This document shows, piece after piece, positions 7,679 to 17,578 of a stretch of DNA of 64,000 bases (position 1 is the first letter of the stretch; each line of letters opens with the position of its first letter). The stretch is taken from the NCBI RefSeq assembly GCF_021655555.1, contig NZ_AP023086.1:1374001-1438000 (forward strand), given 5' to 3'. This DNA is from Marinagarivorans cellulosilyticus (lineage in GTDB: Bacteria; Pseudomonadota; Gammaproteobacteria; Pseudomonadales; Cellvibrionaceae). Made by a program: the position numbers and the translations under genes. The notes under the pieces are model-generated. The model worked only from the letters and a program-made list of their open reading frames with translations. It searched no databases and was not told the origin of the DNA.

Positions 7679-10315
7679 TTAGCTGAGGGTGTAAGTGAAG
7701 TCACCTTCTTCTGTGGCGCCTACGTGAATGGCGGTGATGGGTTGCTCGTCGGCCATGCGGCTTAGGCATTGGCTGGCAAGTACTGGTAGCAATGTTTTGT
7801 TTAGAATGCCTTCAATATTCCGGGCACCAGTATCGGCTTCTTGGCAGCGCGCAATAATATTCACCAATACGTCTTCATCGTAGCTAAAGGCTGCGCCGTA
7901 ATGTTCTTTAACGCGTTTTTCGATACGACGCATATTAATCGCGCAAATTTTGATGAGATTTTCATCATCGAGTGGGTAGTAAGTAATAACGTTAGTGCGG
8001 CCTAAAAATGCGGGCTTGAAGTGTTTGAGCAAATGCGGGCGAATATTGTCGAGCAAAACCTCGGGGTCGGGCTTTTCTTCGACTTGGTCGAAGATTGCGC
8101 GAATAGCATCTTCGCCGGCATTGGAGGTCATGATGATTAAGGTATTTTTAAAGTCGATATCACGGCCTTCGCCATCCTTAATGGTGCCTTTATCAAACAG
8201 GTTGTAAAAAATATCCTGAACGCCTGGGTGCGCTTTTTCCATTTCGTCGAGCAAAATAACGGAGTAAGGCTTGCGTCGCGCAGCTTCTGTTAATACACCG
8301 CCTTCACCAAAACCAACATAACCTGGAGGTGAACCTAGCAGCATGGAAACTTTGTGCTCTTCTTTAAATTCCGACATGTTAATGGTAGTGATGTTTTGCT
8401 CGCCACCGAAGAGTTCGTCAGCCAATGCCAATGCGGTTTCTGTTTTACCTACACCACTGGTGCCGCAGAATAAAAAGACACCCATAGGTTTGCGTGGGTC
8501 GGTAAGCCCTGCGCGCGACATTTGAATTGCCTGAGATACCGCCTCAAGTGAATGTTGCTGGCCAATAACGCGTTTATTTAAACGCTCGGCTAATGATTGC
8601 ACCGCGTGAATTTCATCGCTGACCATCTTGCCGACAGGGATGCCCGTCCAGTTTGCGATAATTTCGGCAACTGCTTGAGCATCTACGTGCGGGTGAATTA
8701 ACGGTAGGTTGCCTTGAATTTCTTTTAAAGAAGTACTGAGTGCTAATAATTCTTCTTGTGTTTCAGTGCTGGGGTTTTCTTCGGTGTTATCCGAAATGCT
8801 GTCGTAAATCGCACTGATTTTATCAACCAGTTCTTTTTCTTTTTGGTGTTGTTCTGTTAGGCGTTGAAGGTCAGCTTCGGCCTCAGCCTTCTTTTCGTGC
8901 AATTCGGCAATTTTATCGCCGTGGCCACCGCTAACAGCATGCTCTTTTTGTAGTGCAGTAATTGCGGTATCGGCACGTTCTATACGCCGTGTTGCGTCTT
9001 CAATGGGGTAGGGGGTGGCAGTAATGCTAAGTGATACGCGAGCGCAAGCGGTATCTAATAAACTCACTGACTTATCCGGCAATTGTCGGCCCGGAATATA
9101 ACGGTGCGATAATTTAACCGAGGCAATAATCGCTTCTTCTAAAATGCGGACCTTGTGGTGTGTTTCTAGTGCTTGGGCGACGCCGCGCATCATATCAATA
9201 GCGCGCTCTTCGCTGGGCTCTTCCACTTTTACTACTTGGAAGCGACGGGTTAAAGCTGGGTCGCGCTCAAAATATTTTTTATATTCTGCCCAGGTCGTTG
9301 CAGCAATAGTGCGCAATTCACCACGCGCTAAAGCAGGCTTTAATAAGTTGGCGGCATCGCCTTGGCCTTCTTTACCGCCGGCACCAATTAAGGTGTGGGC
9401 TTCGTCAATAAATAAAATAATGGGTGTGGGGGAAGATTGTACTTCTTCAATAACGGACTTTAAGCGGTTTTCAAATTCGCCTTTAACGCTGGCTCCAGCT
9501 TGCAGTAAACCCAAATCCAAAGTGCGAAGCGCAATGTTTTGTAACGCGCTTGGCACGTCGCCTTGTGCGATGCGTTGTGCAAGGCCCTCAACTACAGCGG
9601 TTTTACCTACGCCTGCTTCACCGGTAAGAATGGGATTGTTTTGGCGGCGGCGGGTAAGAATATCCATGCACTGGCGGATTTCTTCATCGCGGCCAAGTAC
9701 GGGGTCCATTTTGCCTGTTTTGGCTTTGGCGGTTAAATCGATGGTGTATTTATCGAGCGTGGGCGTTTTGCTGTTAGAAATACCGCCGCCAGCGCTGGCT
9801 TCACCGGGTGCCGACTGAATAGTACCGGCGCGTTTACTTTCACTGGTTTGGCCGTAGGTATCACGCGCACCATTGCGCAGTGATTCAGCGGGAATGTTGG
9901 CCAGCTCTGGGCAGGAATCGGTAATTTGACGTTTAAGGGTGTCGTCTAATAATAGTGCGGTAATTAAATGCCCTGATGTAATTGCATCGTGACCAAAATC
10001 CACAGAGGCTAGCATCCAAGCATTTTTGGCCGCTTCCACAATAGAGGGCGCTAATGCGGCTGGGCGAGAGCTGCCGGATTTAAAGCCTGCAATGCTGTCG
10101 GCCAGTTGCTTGGCGAGGTGCGAAGGATTGACATCGTGGGCAGATAACAGTTGGTAAAGGTCGTTATCGGTTTGGTCGAGTATTTTTAAGACCCAGTGTT
10201 CTAGCTCTACGCTAAATTGGCCTTGTGAGATACAAATGCCTGCAGCGCCTTCTAGCGAATCCCGCAAGTAGGGGGACATTTTGTTTACGAGTGATTTTAA
10301 GTCAATGCTAATCAT
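7679..10315 (-). CDS. tssH: T6SS AAA+ ATPase ClpV (TssH)
   Basis: Protein of 878 residues. ClpV disassembles the contracted TssB/TssC sheath so its subunits can be reused. The N-terminal Clp-N domain (1-160) is divergent from ClpB, as expected for ClpV. The first AAA+ domain has Walker A GEAGVGKT near 230 and Walker B LFIDEAHTLIGAG. A coiled middle domain covers about 430-530. The second AAA+ domain has GTSGVGKTE near 616 and ILLDEMEKAHP, with the ClpB D2-small domain at the end. It is the last gene of the T6SS cluster, a short gap after tssG. Confidence 0.96.
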   Translation of the reverse strand: MISIDLKSLVNKMSPYLRDSLEGAAGICISQGQFSVELEHWVLKILDQTDNDLYQLLSAHDVNPSHLAKQLADSIAGFKSGSSRPAALAPSIVEAAKNAWMLASVDFGHDAITSGHLITALLLDDTLKRQITDSCPELANIPAESLRNGARDTYGQTSESKRAGTIQSAPGEASAGGGISNSKTPTLDKYTIDLTAKAKTGKMDPVLGRDEEIRQCMDILTRRRQNNPILTGEAGVGKTAVVEGLAQRIAQGDVPSALQNIALRTLDLGLLQAGASVKGEFENRLKSVIEEVQSSPTPIILFIDEAHTLIGAGGKEGQGDAANLLKPALARGELRTIAATTWAEYKKYFERDPALTRRFQVVKVEEPSEERAIDMMRGVAQALETHHKVRILEEAIIASVKLSHRYIPGRQLPDKSVSLLDTACARVSLSITATPYPIEDATRRIERADTAITALQKEHAVSGGHGDKIAELHEKKAEAEADLQRLTEQHQKEKELVDKISAIYDSISDNTEENPSTETQEELLALSTSLKEIQGNLPLIHPHVDAQAVAEIIANWTGIPVGKMVSDEIHAVQSLAERLNKRVIGQQHSLEAVSQAIQMSRAGLTDPRKPMGVFLFCGTSGVGKTETALALADELFGGEQNITTINMSEFKEEHKVSMLLGSPPGYVGFGEGGVLTEAARRKPYSVILLDEMEKAHPGVQDIFYNLFDKGTIKDGEGRDIDFKNTLIIMTSNAGEDAIRAIFDQVEEKPDPEVLLDNIRPHLLKHFKPAFLGRTNVITYYPLDDENLIKICAINMRRIEKRVKEHYGAAFSYDEDVLVNIIARCQEADTGARNIEGILNKTLLPVLASQCLSRMADEQPITAIHVGATEEGDFTYTLS

Positions 10316-10340
10316 AAAGGTTTCCTTGTGTCATACAGGT

Positions 10341-11459
10341 TTAACTGGCCATGGGTAGCGTGTCATCAGGCGGTGTAATCTCCGACGACATGCGCACGGA
10401 TAATGAAGATAATGCTTGATTCGCAGTGCCAAGTACAGTGTTCCAGCCGAGGGTGGGAGCATACTTTGGCGTTTGGTGTAACTGAGTATTGGTAATGCTT
10501 TCGCCTGCGAGCGAAACATCCAAATCAAAAATGAGTTCCGGCCCGGCAGCTTGGCGAATAAATGAAATTAAGGCTCGCACCATGGGAGTGCCAGGGGCAA
10601 GCGAGTCAAATTCATCGTGGTTATTTGGTTTAATGGCAACAGTAAATTTGCCTGTGCAGCTATAGCATTTTGAGCCTAAAAAGGTGTTTTGGCCTAAAGC
10701 ATTATTTTGTGAGCCAAGGCGCGTCATAATGTCGGGGGTGAGTTCGCTATAGGTGCCAGTAAATTGTTTTATTTCGGCCGATAAGCCAAAGCGCGCTTTA
10801 ATCATGCTGGCTAGCCCGCTGGCAGTACAAGTGCTGCGCGATAAAAAGCCCGACAGTGGAATTAAGCTTTCGTCGCTGTAAGGTTGGCGATATTGCAGCG
10901 ATGGCAAGCCAAGCCCCATCAAAGATAGCAGCGCGTGAGTTGCGCTATCGTTGCCACGGCGCGCGCGTATTTTATGAGTTTCAAAACTAATGGGAATTTG
11001 GTACTTGGCCCATGCTTTGTACATCATGGTAATTGCGCGGTGATTAAATATTTCTAAAAAATCATGCAGACCGGTATTTTTTTGCTTGAGCTCACGCAGG
11101 ATTGTTTCGCTCATATGGTAAGGCAAAACGCCTTGTGCGCCGGTTAGCCCCATAAATGCAATAGTCATTTGCCATTGGTTTTCGGGAACTTGAGAATCGG
11201 GCTCGCTATTGCGGCCCTGAAATACTTTAACCACATCCGCTGGCGAAAAAGAAAGCTGCTGGCGAGTTTTGAAACGCAAAAATTCTTGCGAAGGCGGTGC
11301 CTGCAAGGACAGTGGTGCGCTAACGGTGTTATCCGCTTGCTGCGCTTTAATGGCTGCGTATTCAATAGTCCTTACCGCTTGGTAAAAGTTAAAGCGGTAG
11401 GGCTCTTGTTTTAGCTGCTCAATTACACTAAGGCTTTTTCGCCGGCGCGTGGTGGCCAT
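10341..11459 (-). CDS. tssG: T6SS baseplate protein TssG
   Basis: Protein of 372 residues of the TssG/ImpH/VasB family. TssG forms the baseplate wedge with TssE, TssF and TssK. The N-terminus around EPYRFNFYQAVRTIEY and the internal FLGLTG-like segment FMGLTGAQGVLPYH are typical. It overlaps the end of tssF by 37 bp, which implies translational coupling. The start at 11459 is preceded by GGAGT. Confidence 0.93.
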   Translation of the reverse strand: MATTRRRKSLSVIEQLKQEPYRFNFYQAVRTIEYAAIKAQQADNTVSAPLSLQAPPSQEFLRFKTRQQLSFSPADVVKVFQGRNSEPDSQVPENQWQMTIAFMGLTGAQGVLPYHMSETILRELKQKNTGLHDFLEIFNHRAITMMYKAWAKYQIPISFETHKIRARRGNDSATHALLSLMGLGLPSLQYRQPYSDESLIPLSGFLSRSTCTASGLASMIKARFGLSAEIKQFTGTYSELTPDIMTRLGSQNNALGQNTFLGSKCYSCTGKFTVAIKPNNHDEFDSLAPGTPMVRALISFIRQAAGPELIFDLDVSLAGESITNTQLHQTPKYAPTLGWNTVLGTANQALSSLSVRMSSEITPPDDTLPMAS

Positions 11460-13249
11460 TTATAGAGTACTCCGTCTTTACCTGACAGCTTAATACTGAG
11501 CTTGGTGAATGAATTGATCGAGCAGTACAAACCAAAAAAGTGATTTAATAAATTGGCAAAAGCCAAGATACTTGCACCATTAAGCATGAGTGGATCAAGG
11601 GTTAAAACAATCTCTGTGCCGCGGCATAGGGCTATAGTGCCATCCACTTGAATAGGGGCAGTAATAGCTTTGGTTTTAATTGCTTGAATTGATTCGATGC
11701 GATTGCGTGTGCTGGCTGAATCTTTAAAGTCGTAGAGCCGCAAAATTTCTTTGAGTGCCTCTAGCGAACTATTGCCTTGTGTAATTGATAAATGGTTTAA
11801 GTTGAGGTGTGAAATCAGTCGCCAGTAGGCGCGCTTCCCCTGTGGCGGGCGAATGCTTTCTGTTGGCGGCACAACGCAGCGAATGTTCTCGATGGGCGCG
11901 CTGCCTTCAACAATTGTAAGGTATGGCTGCCCGTTACTGGTAGGTAGTTTTTTGGGCAGGTTTCTATTGCTACAGTGCAATTTTATTTCAAGTGCTTGAT
12001 TCGTGATGTCGCAAGGGTTAAACCCCAAATCGACAATACCTAACTCAACTTCGCTGGCATATTCGTTGCCGTGCTCACCTTCGGTGACCTCTTTGCGTTT
12101 ACTAAACCAAAAAGCGGACGTTTTAGTTTGTTTATGGTTTGTGCCATAAAAGCGGCTGTAGTCTGTTTTATGGCCGCGATCGTTAATACTTGTGACGGCA
12201 TCAACAGAGTAGACTTCTAGCGAATTGTGGTGCCTAGCATCCGGTTCGATTGGGTAGGTGTACTCTGTATTGGTTACGCGGATAGGGTCGGCGGTATGTT
12301 TAAATAAATTAATGGCTGGAGTGCAATTAAGTGCAAACATGCTGGGCGATATTTGGTGCTCTAGCTCGTCGTCGTGGCGCTTTAAATAAAAGTATAAGCA
12401 AAGTTTGTCGCCATCAATATGTTGCGAAATCTCCCCAAGGTTTTTAATGTCCACAAACAGGAATTTTTCGGGTAGAGCAAAGTATTCACTAAGTAAACGG
12501 TAGCCGCTAAAAGAGTTATCTGGAAATGGCAGTAGAGCTTCATCATTATCAAAGCCCACGGGCTGTAAACAGCTTGTTGGGAGTTTGCGATACTCATTGT
12601 CGGAATCTGATGTAGCAATCACAATCGATTCGCATTCTGCCAACATTAAATCGTAAAGCGGCAGCGTGTGCTGCTTAGGGCCTTTCAAGAAAAAACGTAG
12701 CGAATCTAATTCGAGATCGGCAAAGGTGATCGCTTCGCTGAATGTTTTTAAGCTAATTTTAAGTACTGCATCGGCGCTAGGCGCACTGTTAGAGCCAGGA
12801 GCAATAAACGGTTTCTGCACTAACTTTACGCTATCGACGCTAAAGGGACTGATATCGACGGGGTAACTGGTGGTGAATTTACAGGTGTCGTGGGCGTCGT
12901 TATCGGTTTGTAATTCGGTTTGTGCAGGTAGCTTATGTATTTTGTCTAAGTCTTCTTGCGGTGGGCATTGAACAATACAAAGCGAGGGAATAGGTCGCAA
13001 ATAATGCGGGTATAAAGTATCAAGAATGCCGTCGCTTAGTTCGGGCAGGTCGTCATCTAATTTTTGATGGATGCGAGCGTTCATATAAGCGACGCCGGAA
13101 ACCAACTGGTTGACTAGGGGGTCATTAATGGCATCTTCGGTAATTTGCAGGCTGCTGGCAGCCCCTGGGTGCTTGCGTGCAAATTCACTGGCCGATAACT
13201 GTAAGAACGCCAGTTCCTTTTCGTAATATTGGAGTAACTTGTCCGTCAT
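11423..13249 (-). CDS. tssF: T6SS baseplate protein TssF
   Basis: Protein of 608 residues, the usual TssF/ImpG/VasA length. The N-terminus (LLQYYEKELAFLQ, then EFARKHP) and PHYLRPIPS near 100 are family hallmarks. TssF is the main structural wedge of the baseplate and is built around TssK and TssG. It follows tssE after 13 bp and overlaps tssG. Confidence 0.95.
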   Translation of the reverse strand: MTDKLLQYYEKELAFLQLSASEFARKHPGAASSLQITEDAINDPLVNQLVSGVAYMNARIHQKLDDDLPELSDGILDTLYPHYLRPIPSLCIVQCPPQEDLDKIHKLPAQTELQTDNDAHDTCKFTTSYPVDISPFSVDSVKLVQKPFIAPGSNSAPSADAVLKISLKTFSEAITFADLELDSLRFFLKGPKQHTLPLYDLMLAECESIVIATSDSDNEYRKLPTSCLQPVGFDNDEALLPFPDNSFSGYRLLSEYFALPEKFLFVDIKNLGEISQHIDGDKLCLYFYLKRHDDELEHQISPSMFALNCTPAINLFKHTADPIRVTNTEYTYPIEPDARHHNSLEVYSVDAVTSINDRGHKTDYSRFYGTNHKQTKTSAFWFSKRKEVTEGEHGNEYASEVELGIVDLGFNPCDITNQALEIKLHCSNRNLPKKLPTSNGQPYLTIVEGSAPIENIRCVVPPTESIRPPQGKRAYWRLISHLNLNHLSITQGNSSLEALKEILRLYDFKDSASTRNRIESIQAIKTKAITAPIQVDGTIALCRGTEIVLTLDPLMLNGASILAFANLLNHFFGLYCSINSFTKLSIKLSGKDGVLYKWPPRAGEKALV

Positions 13250-13262
13250 TAAGTTTTACTCA

Positions 13263-13742
13263 TTAGGATATTTCTGAAATATCAACCGCGTGGCTTATCG
13301 GGTTGAAAGCCGAGTCGAAGACGATTGTTTCTTCCGAGGGGCTAACATGCAACACAGCTTCTACGCGAAATCGAATGGTGGGGTCTTCTACATCGACTTT
13401 GTCACCGATGCTAACTTTGGCTGACTTTACGCGCGGTTCGTAGTGTTTAATCACGGCTTCCACTTGGTTGCAAAAATTTTTACGGTCATCTTTTGATGAA
13501 AAATTAATTGTTGATAGATCGGGTAGGCCAAAATTAAGTAGCGATTTTTGCAGGTGGGTGTACTGCCTCGCTGGTGAATGTGTGCAAGAACGAGTGTTAA
13601 ACAAAGATTCTAAATCGCGTCTTACGCTTTCGCGTATTTGTGCGATAACGGCTTGCGGGCGAGCATAACTAGACGTTTTACTGTCGTTAAGTAGCCTGTC
13701 CATTAGTGGAGCGAGCAGTTGTTTTTTATCGTTGCTATTCAT
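13263..13742 (-). CDS. tssE: T6SS baseplate protein TssE (gp25-like)
   Basis: Protein of 159 residues similar to phage T4 gp25, the baseplate component that starts sheath polymerisation. The central SLLNFGLPDLS and C-terminal FRVEAVLHVSP segments match the gp25 fold, and the family EPR motif is present in HYEPRVK. The start shares one base with the tssC2 stop. An N-terminal region rich in charged residues precedes the fold. Confidence 0.9.
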   Translation of the reverse strand: MNSNDKKQLLAPLMDRLLNDSKTSSYARPQAVIAQIRESVRRDLESLFNTRSCTHSPARQYTHLQKSLLNFGLPDLSTINFSSKDDRKNFCNQVEAVIKHYEPRVKSAKVSIGDKVDVEDPTIRFRVEAVLHVSPSEETIVFDSAFNPISHAVDISEIS

Positions 13743-15280
13743 TAGTTTTGCCCAACAGCGCTTTTGCTAATAGAAGTAGAAAGCTTAAGCTCGGCAACAA
13801 GATGGTCGACTGTGTAGTGGTTTTTCAAATAAATAACACACTGGTATACCTCCATTTGGCCTGGGGTCTCCATAACCTGAACGCGTGCACGCCGTAAGGG
13901 TTTTCGGGCGAGCATTTCCCAGCCCATGTCATCGCGGCCAGAGGTGTATTGATCAAACCATTTTTGCAGCGTGCGTTGGCAATCTTCAGCGCTGTTAAAA
14001 GAGCCGACCTTTTCTCGAATAATAACTTTTACGTATTGGGCAAAACGTGAGCCGCATAAAATATGTTGCAACATACTACTTATGCGCGCATTAGCATTGG
14101 CTGATTTATTGCCGTAGTTATGCGGTTGCTGAATAGAAGGGCAGTTGGTAAATGCAGCGAAAGGGGAGTTGTAGCCTTGGGATAAAGTAATAAACCCTAA
14201 TTCGCTCAGTTGCCGCTCCATCGAATCTGTAAGAATTGCAGGCGTTACGCTTTTGGTGCGTGTTGGGCTTGAGTCTGTTGTGTAGTGGGGTGCGGCAAAA
14301 CTGGTGAGTAACCCGCCGCCGGCGTGGTCACGCGGTACGCCACGAATATGTGAAAACCAACCGACATCAGCAAACTCACGAATGAGTATGGTGGCAAAAG
14401 CGAAGCTGCTATTACCCCATAAATACTTTTGGTTGTTATTGCCTTGGCAGTGCTCTTGGAAGCGAAAGTTGCCCCACGCAGAAAAGTGCGTATTTAATGG
14501 CTGGCGCATAAGTACTGAAGGCATGGTTAAGGCAATAAAGCGTGAGTCTTCTTGCGCTCTCAGGCTGTTCCAGCGGATATATTCTGGGTGTGAAAATACT
14601 TGCCGAAATTCGATTTGAGGGTTGAGGTCCTCAAAGCTATCGATACCGAATAACTCTGGCGCAGCACTGCAAATAAAGGGCGCAAAGGCGGCCGCCGCAA
14701 TGTGCGACATAATTTGCAAGGTGTATACGTCGTCGTGCGGTGTATTTTTTGTCGGCTTATGTGCGACGGCATAATCGCCGATTAATACAGTGTAAGGCTC
14801 GCCACCGGCCATGCCGAATTCTTGGTTGTAAATAAGGTGAAACAAGCGCGTGTGTTCAAAATCGGAAGCGCGCTCAATATCGCGGCATAAGTCTCGCCAG
14901 CTGACATCCAATAGTTTAATTTTAATATTTTTAGCGTGACTTGATTCGTCTACTAAATGCCACAGCCCCAACCATCGGCTTTCCATTTCTTGAAAGCGCT
15001 TGTGGTGCAGTATTGCGTTGATTTGTTCGTTGATTAGCTCGTCAAGTTCGGCGATTTGCTCTGTGAGTAAATCCGCTAGCGAGTATGTTGTGCTTGTTAG
15101 GTCGCAGAGCTTGGCCCAAATTTCTAGCGCGCCTCGGTCTGAGGGCTCATCAATGAAATGCTCAATGCTGACGCTGGTGGGTGTATTGTTGGCTGCGAAG
15201 AGGTGATCGTAATTTATGATACTTTCGTTGTTGATAACTGGCTTATCAACGGCGTTGGTGTCTTGGCTGGAAGGTATCAT
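13742..15280 (-). CDS. Second TssC/EvpB-family sheath protein (TssC2)
   Basis: Protein of 512 residues of the EvpB/ImpC family, clearly paralogous to the neighbouring tssC. Shared features include AILHHKRFQEMESRWLGL (compare AILHQEKFQKLEGSWRGL), EFGMAGGEPYTVLIGDY, and the C-terminal GQMEVYQCVIYLK. Some T6SS loci, such as Agrobacterium with TssC40 and TssC41, carry two such genes, and only one copy there has been linked to classical sheath formation with TssB. Here the copy distal to tssB follows a terminator and a 159-bp gap. Whether it is structural or regulatory cannot be told from the sequence. Confidence 0.88.
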   Translation of the reverse strand: MIPSSQDTNAVDKPVINNESIINYDHLFAANNTPTSVSIEHFIDEPSDRGALEIWAKLCDLTSTTYSLADLLTEQIAELDELINEQINAILHHKRFQEMESRWLGLWHLVDESSHAKNIKIKLLDVSWRDLCRDIERASDFEHTRLFHLIYNQEFGMAGGEPYTVLIGDYAVAHKPTKNTPHDDVYTLQIMSHIAAAAFAPFICSAAPELFGIDSFEDLNPQIEFRQVFSHPEYIRWNSLRAQEDSRFIALTMPSVLMRQPLNTHFSAWGNFRFQEHCQGNNNQKYLWGNSSFAFATILIREFADVGWFSHIRGVPRDHAGGGLLTSFAAPHYTTDSSPTRTKSVTPAILTDSMERQLSELGFITLSQGYNSPFAAFTNCPSIQQPHNYGNKSANANARISSMLQHILCGSRFAQYVKVIIREKVGSFNSAEDCQRTLQKWFDQYTSGRDDMGWEMLARKPLRRARVQVMETPGQMEVYQCVIYLKNHYTVDHLVAELKLSTSISKSAVGQN

Positions 15281-15403
15281 AGCGAGTTATGGCTTTGTGT
15301 TTTTTACACGTTTGGCAATTTCAATAACTCGGTAAGCGCTAACTATATGGTTGGCTGCAGGGTATTGATAACGAATTGTGTAAAAAATGGTGGCTAGGTA
15401 AAA

Positions 15404-15435
15404 AATAAGGGCAAGGCCAAAGCCTTGCCCTTATT
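15404..15435 (-). terminator. Rho-independent terminator directly after tssC, inside the T6SS cluster
   Basis: Perfect 14-bp stem (15404-15417 and 15422-15435) with a 4-nt loop. On the minus strand it is followed by a T-rich tract and begins a few bases after the tssC stop. It should limit transcription of tssC2-tssE-tssF-tssG-clpV relative to tssB-tssC unless a promoter lies in 15281-15400. Confidence 0.88.
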
Positions 15436-15439
15436 GGAC

Positions 15440-16939
15440 TTAGCTCTTGGCTGGAATGTTGGCCACTAAGCGCATAGACGCTGTAAGCTCTTCCATTTGC
15501 AACCAAGGCTTCAAGTAGGCCACTGCGTTGTAAGCACCTGGCTGGCCAGGAATTTCTTTTACTTCAACGCGTGCTTCTTGTAGCGGGTACTTGATTTTCA
15601 TGTCCGCGCTAGCATCTGGGTTGGGGTTAGTGTATTGCGAAATCCACTTATTCAACCAACGCTCACACTCACTGGCCTGCATGAACGAACCCACTTTGTC
15701 TCGCGCCATAACTTTTAAGTAGTGGGCAATACGTGAGGTCGCCATGATGTAAGGCAAGCGAGCTGAAATGCTGGCATTCGCTGTGGCATTAGGGTCGCCG
15801 TACACTTTGGGTTCGTGCGCTGTTTGTGAGCCAAAAAATACAGAGTAATCGGTATTTTTGTAGTGACACAAAGGCAAGAAGCCCAAAGACGATAACTCTG
15901 CTTCACGGCGATCGGTAATGCCAATTTCGGTCGGACATTTCTGATCAACGTCACCATCATCACTTTTAAAGAGGTGAGTGGGTAAGCCTTCAACTTTACC
16001 GCCACCTTCCGCACCGCGAATGGCTGTACACCAAGCCGTTTCGGCAAAGGCGTGCGTTAATGTAGTGCCCATTACGTAAGCGGCATTAGACCAGCAGTAT
16101 TCGTTGTGCTCAGCTGGTTTAGCCATGCCTGAGCTATCAACTTCAAACTCTTCGAAGTTGAAAGCTTCGATTGCATTTGTATTGGCACCATAAGGCGTGC
16201 GTGATAAAACGCGAGGCATAACCAAAGAAACAAAACGCGAATCGTCGCTGGCACGGAAGCTGCGCCATTTAATGTATTCTTGTGATTCAAATGCGCTGGC
16301 AAGGTCGCGCGGCTTGGTAAGTTCGGTGTACTCGTCAAAGCCAAACATTTCTGAACCAGCAGCTGTTACGAATGGGCAGAAGCCCGCTGCAGCTACGTGA
16401 GACATGTTGGTTAGCAAGTCGATATCGACAGGGTTGTTGCCGAATTCGAAGTCGCCAATAAGGGTAGAAAACGGCTCGCCACCGGCGGTACCAAATTCGT
16501 CTTCGTAAATGCGTTTGAATGTTTGGCTTTGGTCAAACTCAACAGCTTTTTCAAGATCGCGAGACAGCTCTTTTTTGCTGACGTTAAGCATGCGAATCTT
16601 TAATGATTTACCGGTTTGAGAATTGGTCACTAAGTGGTGCAAACCGCGCCAAGAGCCTTCCAATTTTTGAAATTTTTCTTGGTGTAAAATAGCACTCAGC
16701 TGCTTAGACATTGCCTGATCAATGGCAACAATCGCTTTATTGATTGTATTGGTTAAGCTGCGATCCCATGTGACGGTGCCCTTAAGCGCTTGTGCTGTTA
16801 AGTTAGCAATCAAGTCTTGGGTTTCATCTGGGGCTGTTTGTTTGGTTGCGCTAATAGCTTGCTCAAGTAAGCTTACCGAAGCACCTTCGGCAGCTTCTGC
16901 ACCGGCTTCAGTGCTTGTTTCAAGGGCGTCGTTACTCAT
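15440..16939 (-). CDS. tssC: T6SS contractile sheath large subunit TssC
   Basis: Protein of 499 residues of the TssC/VipB/EvpB family. With TssB it forms the contractile sheath around the Hcp tube. Diagnostic segments are LEGSWRGLHHLV, EFGTAGGEPFSTLIGD, ASDDSRFVSLVMPR and the C-terminal EIPGQPGAYNAVAYLKPW. The start codon overlaps the tssB stop by one base, so the two are coupled. A strong terminator follows. Confidence 0.96.
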   Translation of the reverse strand: MSNDALETSTEAGAEAAEGASVSLLEQAISATKQTAPDETQDLIANLTAQALKGTVTWDRSLTNTINKAIVAIDQAMSKQLSAILHQEKFQKLEGSWRGLHHLVTNSQTGKSLKIRMLNVSKKELSRDLEKAVEFDQSQTFKRIYEDEFGTAGGEPFSTLIGDFEFGNNPVDIDLLTNMSHVAAAGFCPFVTAAGSEMFGFDEYTELTKPRDLASAFESQEYIKWRSFRASDDSRFVSLVMPRVLSRTPYGANTNAIEAFNFEEFEVDSSGMAKPAEHNEYCWSNAAYVMGTTLTHAFAETAWCTAIRGAEGGGKVEGLPTHLFKSDDGDVDQKCPTEIGITDRREAELSSLGFLPLCHYKNTDYSVFFGSQTAHEPKVYGDPNATANASISARLPYIMATSRIAHYLKVMARDKVGSFMQASECERWLNKWISQYTNPNPDASADMKIKYPLQEARVEVKEIPGQPGAYNAVAYLKPWLQMEELTASMRLVANIPAKS

Positions 16940-17457
16940 TATTCAGCTTCCCCTTCTTTTTTCTCTAAGCCAAGTTCTTTTGACAGATTGGCAACGTTAT
17001 CGGTATTTTGAAGAATCTCTTCTAGTACACGCTCTAAGTCTTCAGAGCGGTCTGCTTTGCTCATTAGGTCGCGTAGTTTATTGCGTGCAGCCAACAAGTT
17101 TTTAAGTGGCTCTACTTGATCAACAATAGCTTCAGGAGAAAAATCATCCATTTGTTTGAAGTCGAGATCAACAGACATTTTTGAACCGTCGCCAGCGAGG
17201 GTGTTTTCGACTTGTAGTTCGAGCTTTGGGTTAACTTTACCCATTACGTCGTTGAAGTTTTCACCATCGATTTGCGCGAACTTACGCTCTTTCAACGGCT
17301 TGCGGATACCGGCGTTATCACCAGAGTAATCGCCCATTACGCCAGCTACGAAAGGGAGTTCCCTTTCTGCGGTTCCACCGCTAGCTTCTACATCGTAGGT
17401 GATATGTACGCGCGGCTTGCGTACGCGCTTCAGTTTATTGTGGATGCTTTCAGACAT
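16939..17457 (-). CDS. tssB: T6SS contractile sheath small subunit TssB
   Basis: Protein of 172 residues of the VipA/TssB family. The N-terminus reads SIHNKLKRVRKPRVHITYDVE, followed by the conserved ELPFVAGVMGDYSG. The C-terminal helix region around FSPEAIVDQVEPLKNLLAARNKL binds TssC. I chose the start at 17457 because AAGGAGA lies 5-7 nt upstream. The longer frame to 17532 lacks similarity. It is coupled to tssC. Confidence 0.96.
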   Translation of the reverse strand: MSESIHNKLKRVRKPRVHITYDVEASGGTAERELPFVAGVMGDYSGDNAGIRKPLKERKFAQIDGENFNDVMGKVNPKLELQVENTLAGDGSKMSVDLDFKQMDDFSPEAIVDQVEPLKNLLAARNKLRDLMSKADRSEDLERVLEEILQNTDNVANLSKELGLEKKEGEAE

Positions 17458-17578
17458 TTGAGTCTCCTTTTCTGCGCGAAAGCGCACGTTACGTTTATAA
17501 AAAGCTAGGTTTGAAATTTTACTTGGCGGCACATGTTACCACGTGCGTTGCCATTTGTGTTTTGCCTTATTTAGCGCC

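Noticed and set aside
9144..9818. 224-residue plus-strand frame
   Set aside because: Lies wholly antisense to clpV, whose protein is a full, conserved ClpV. It is a codon shadow.
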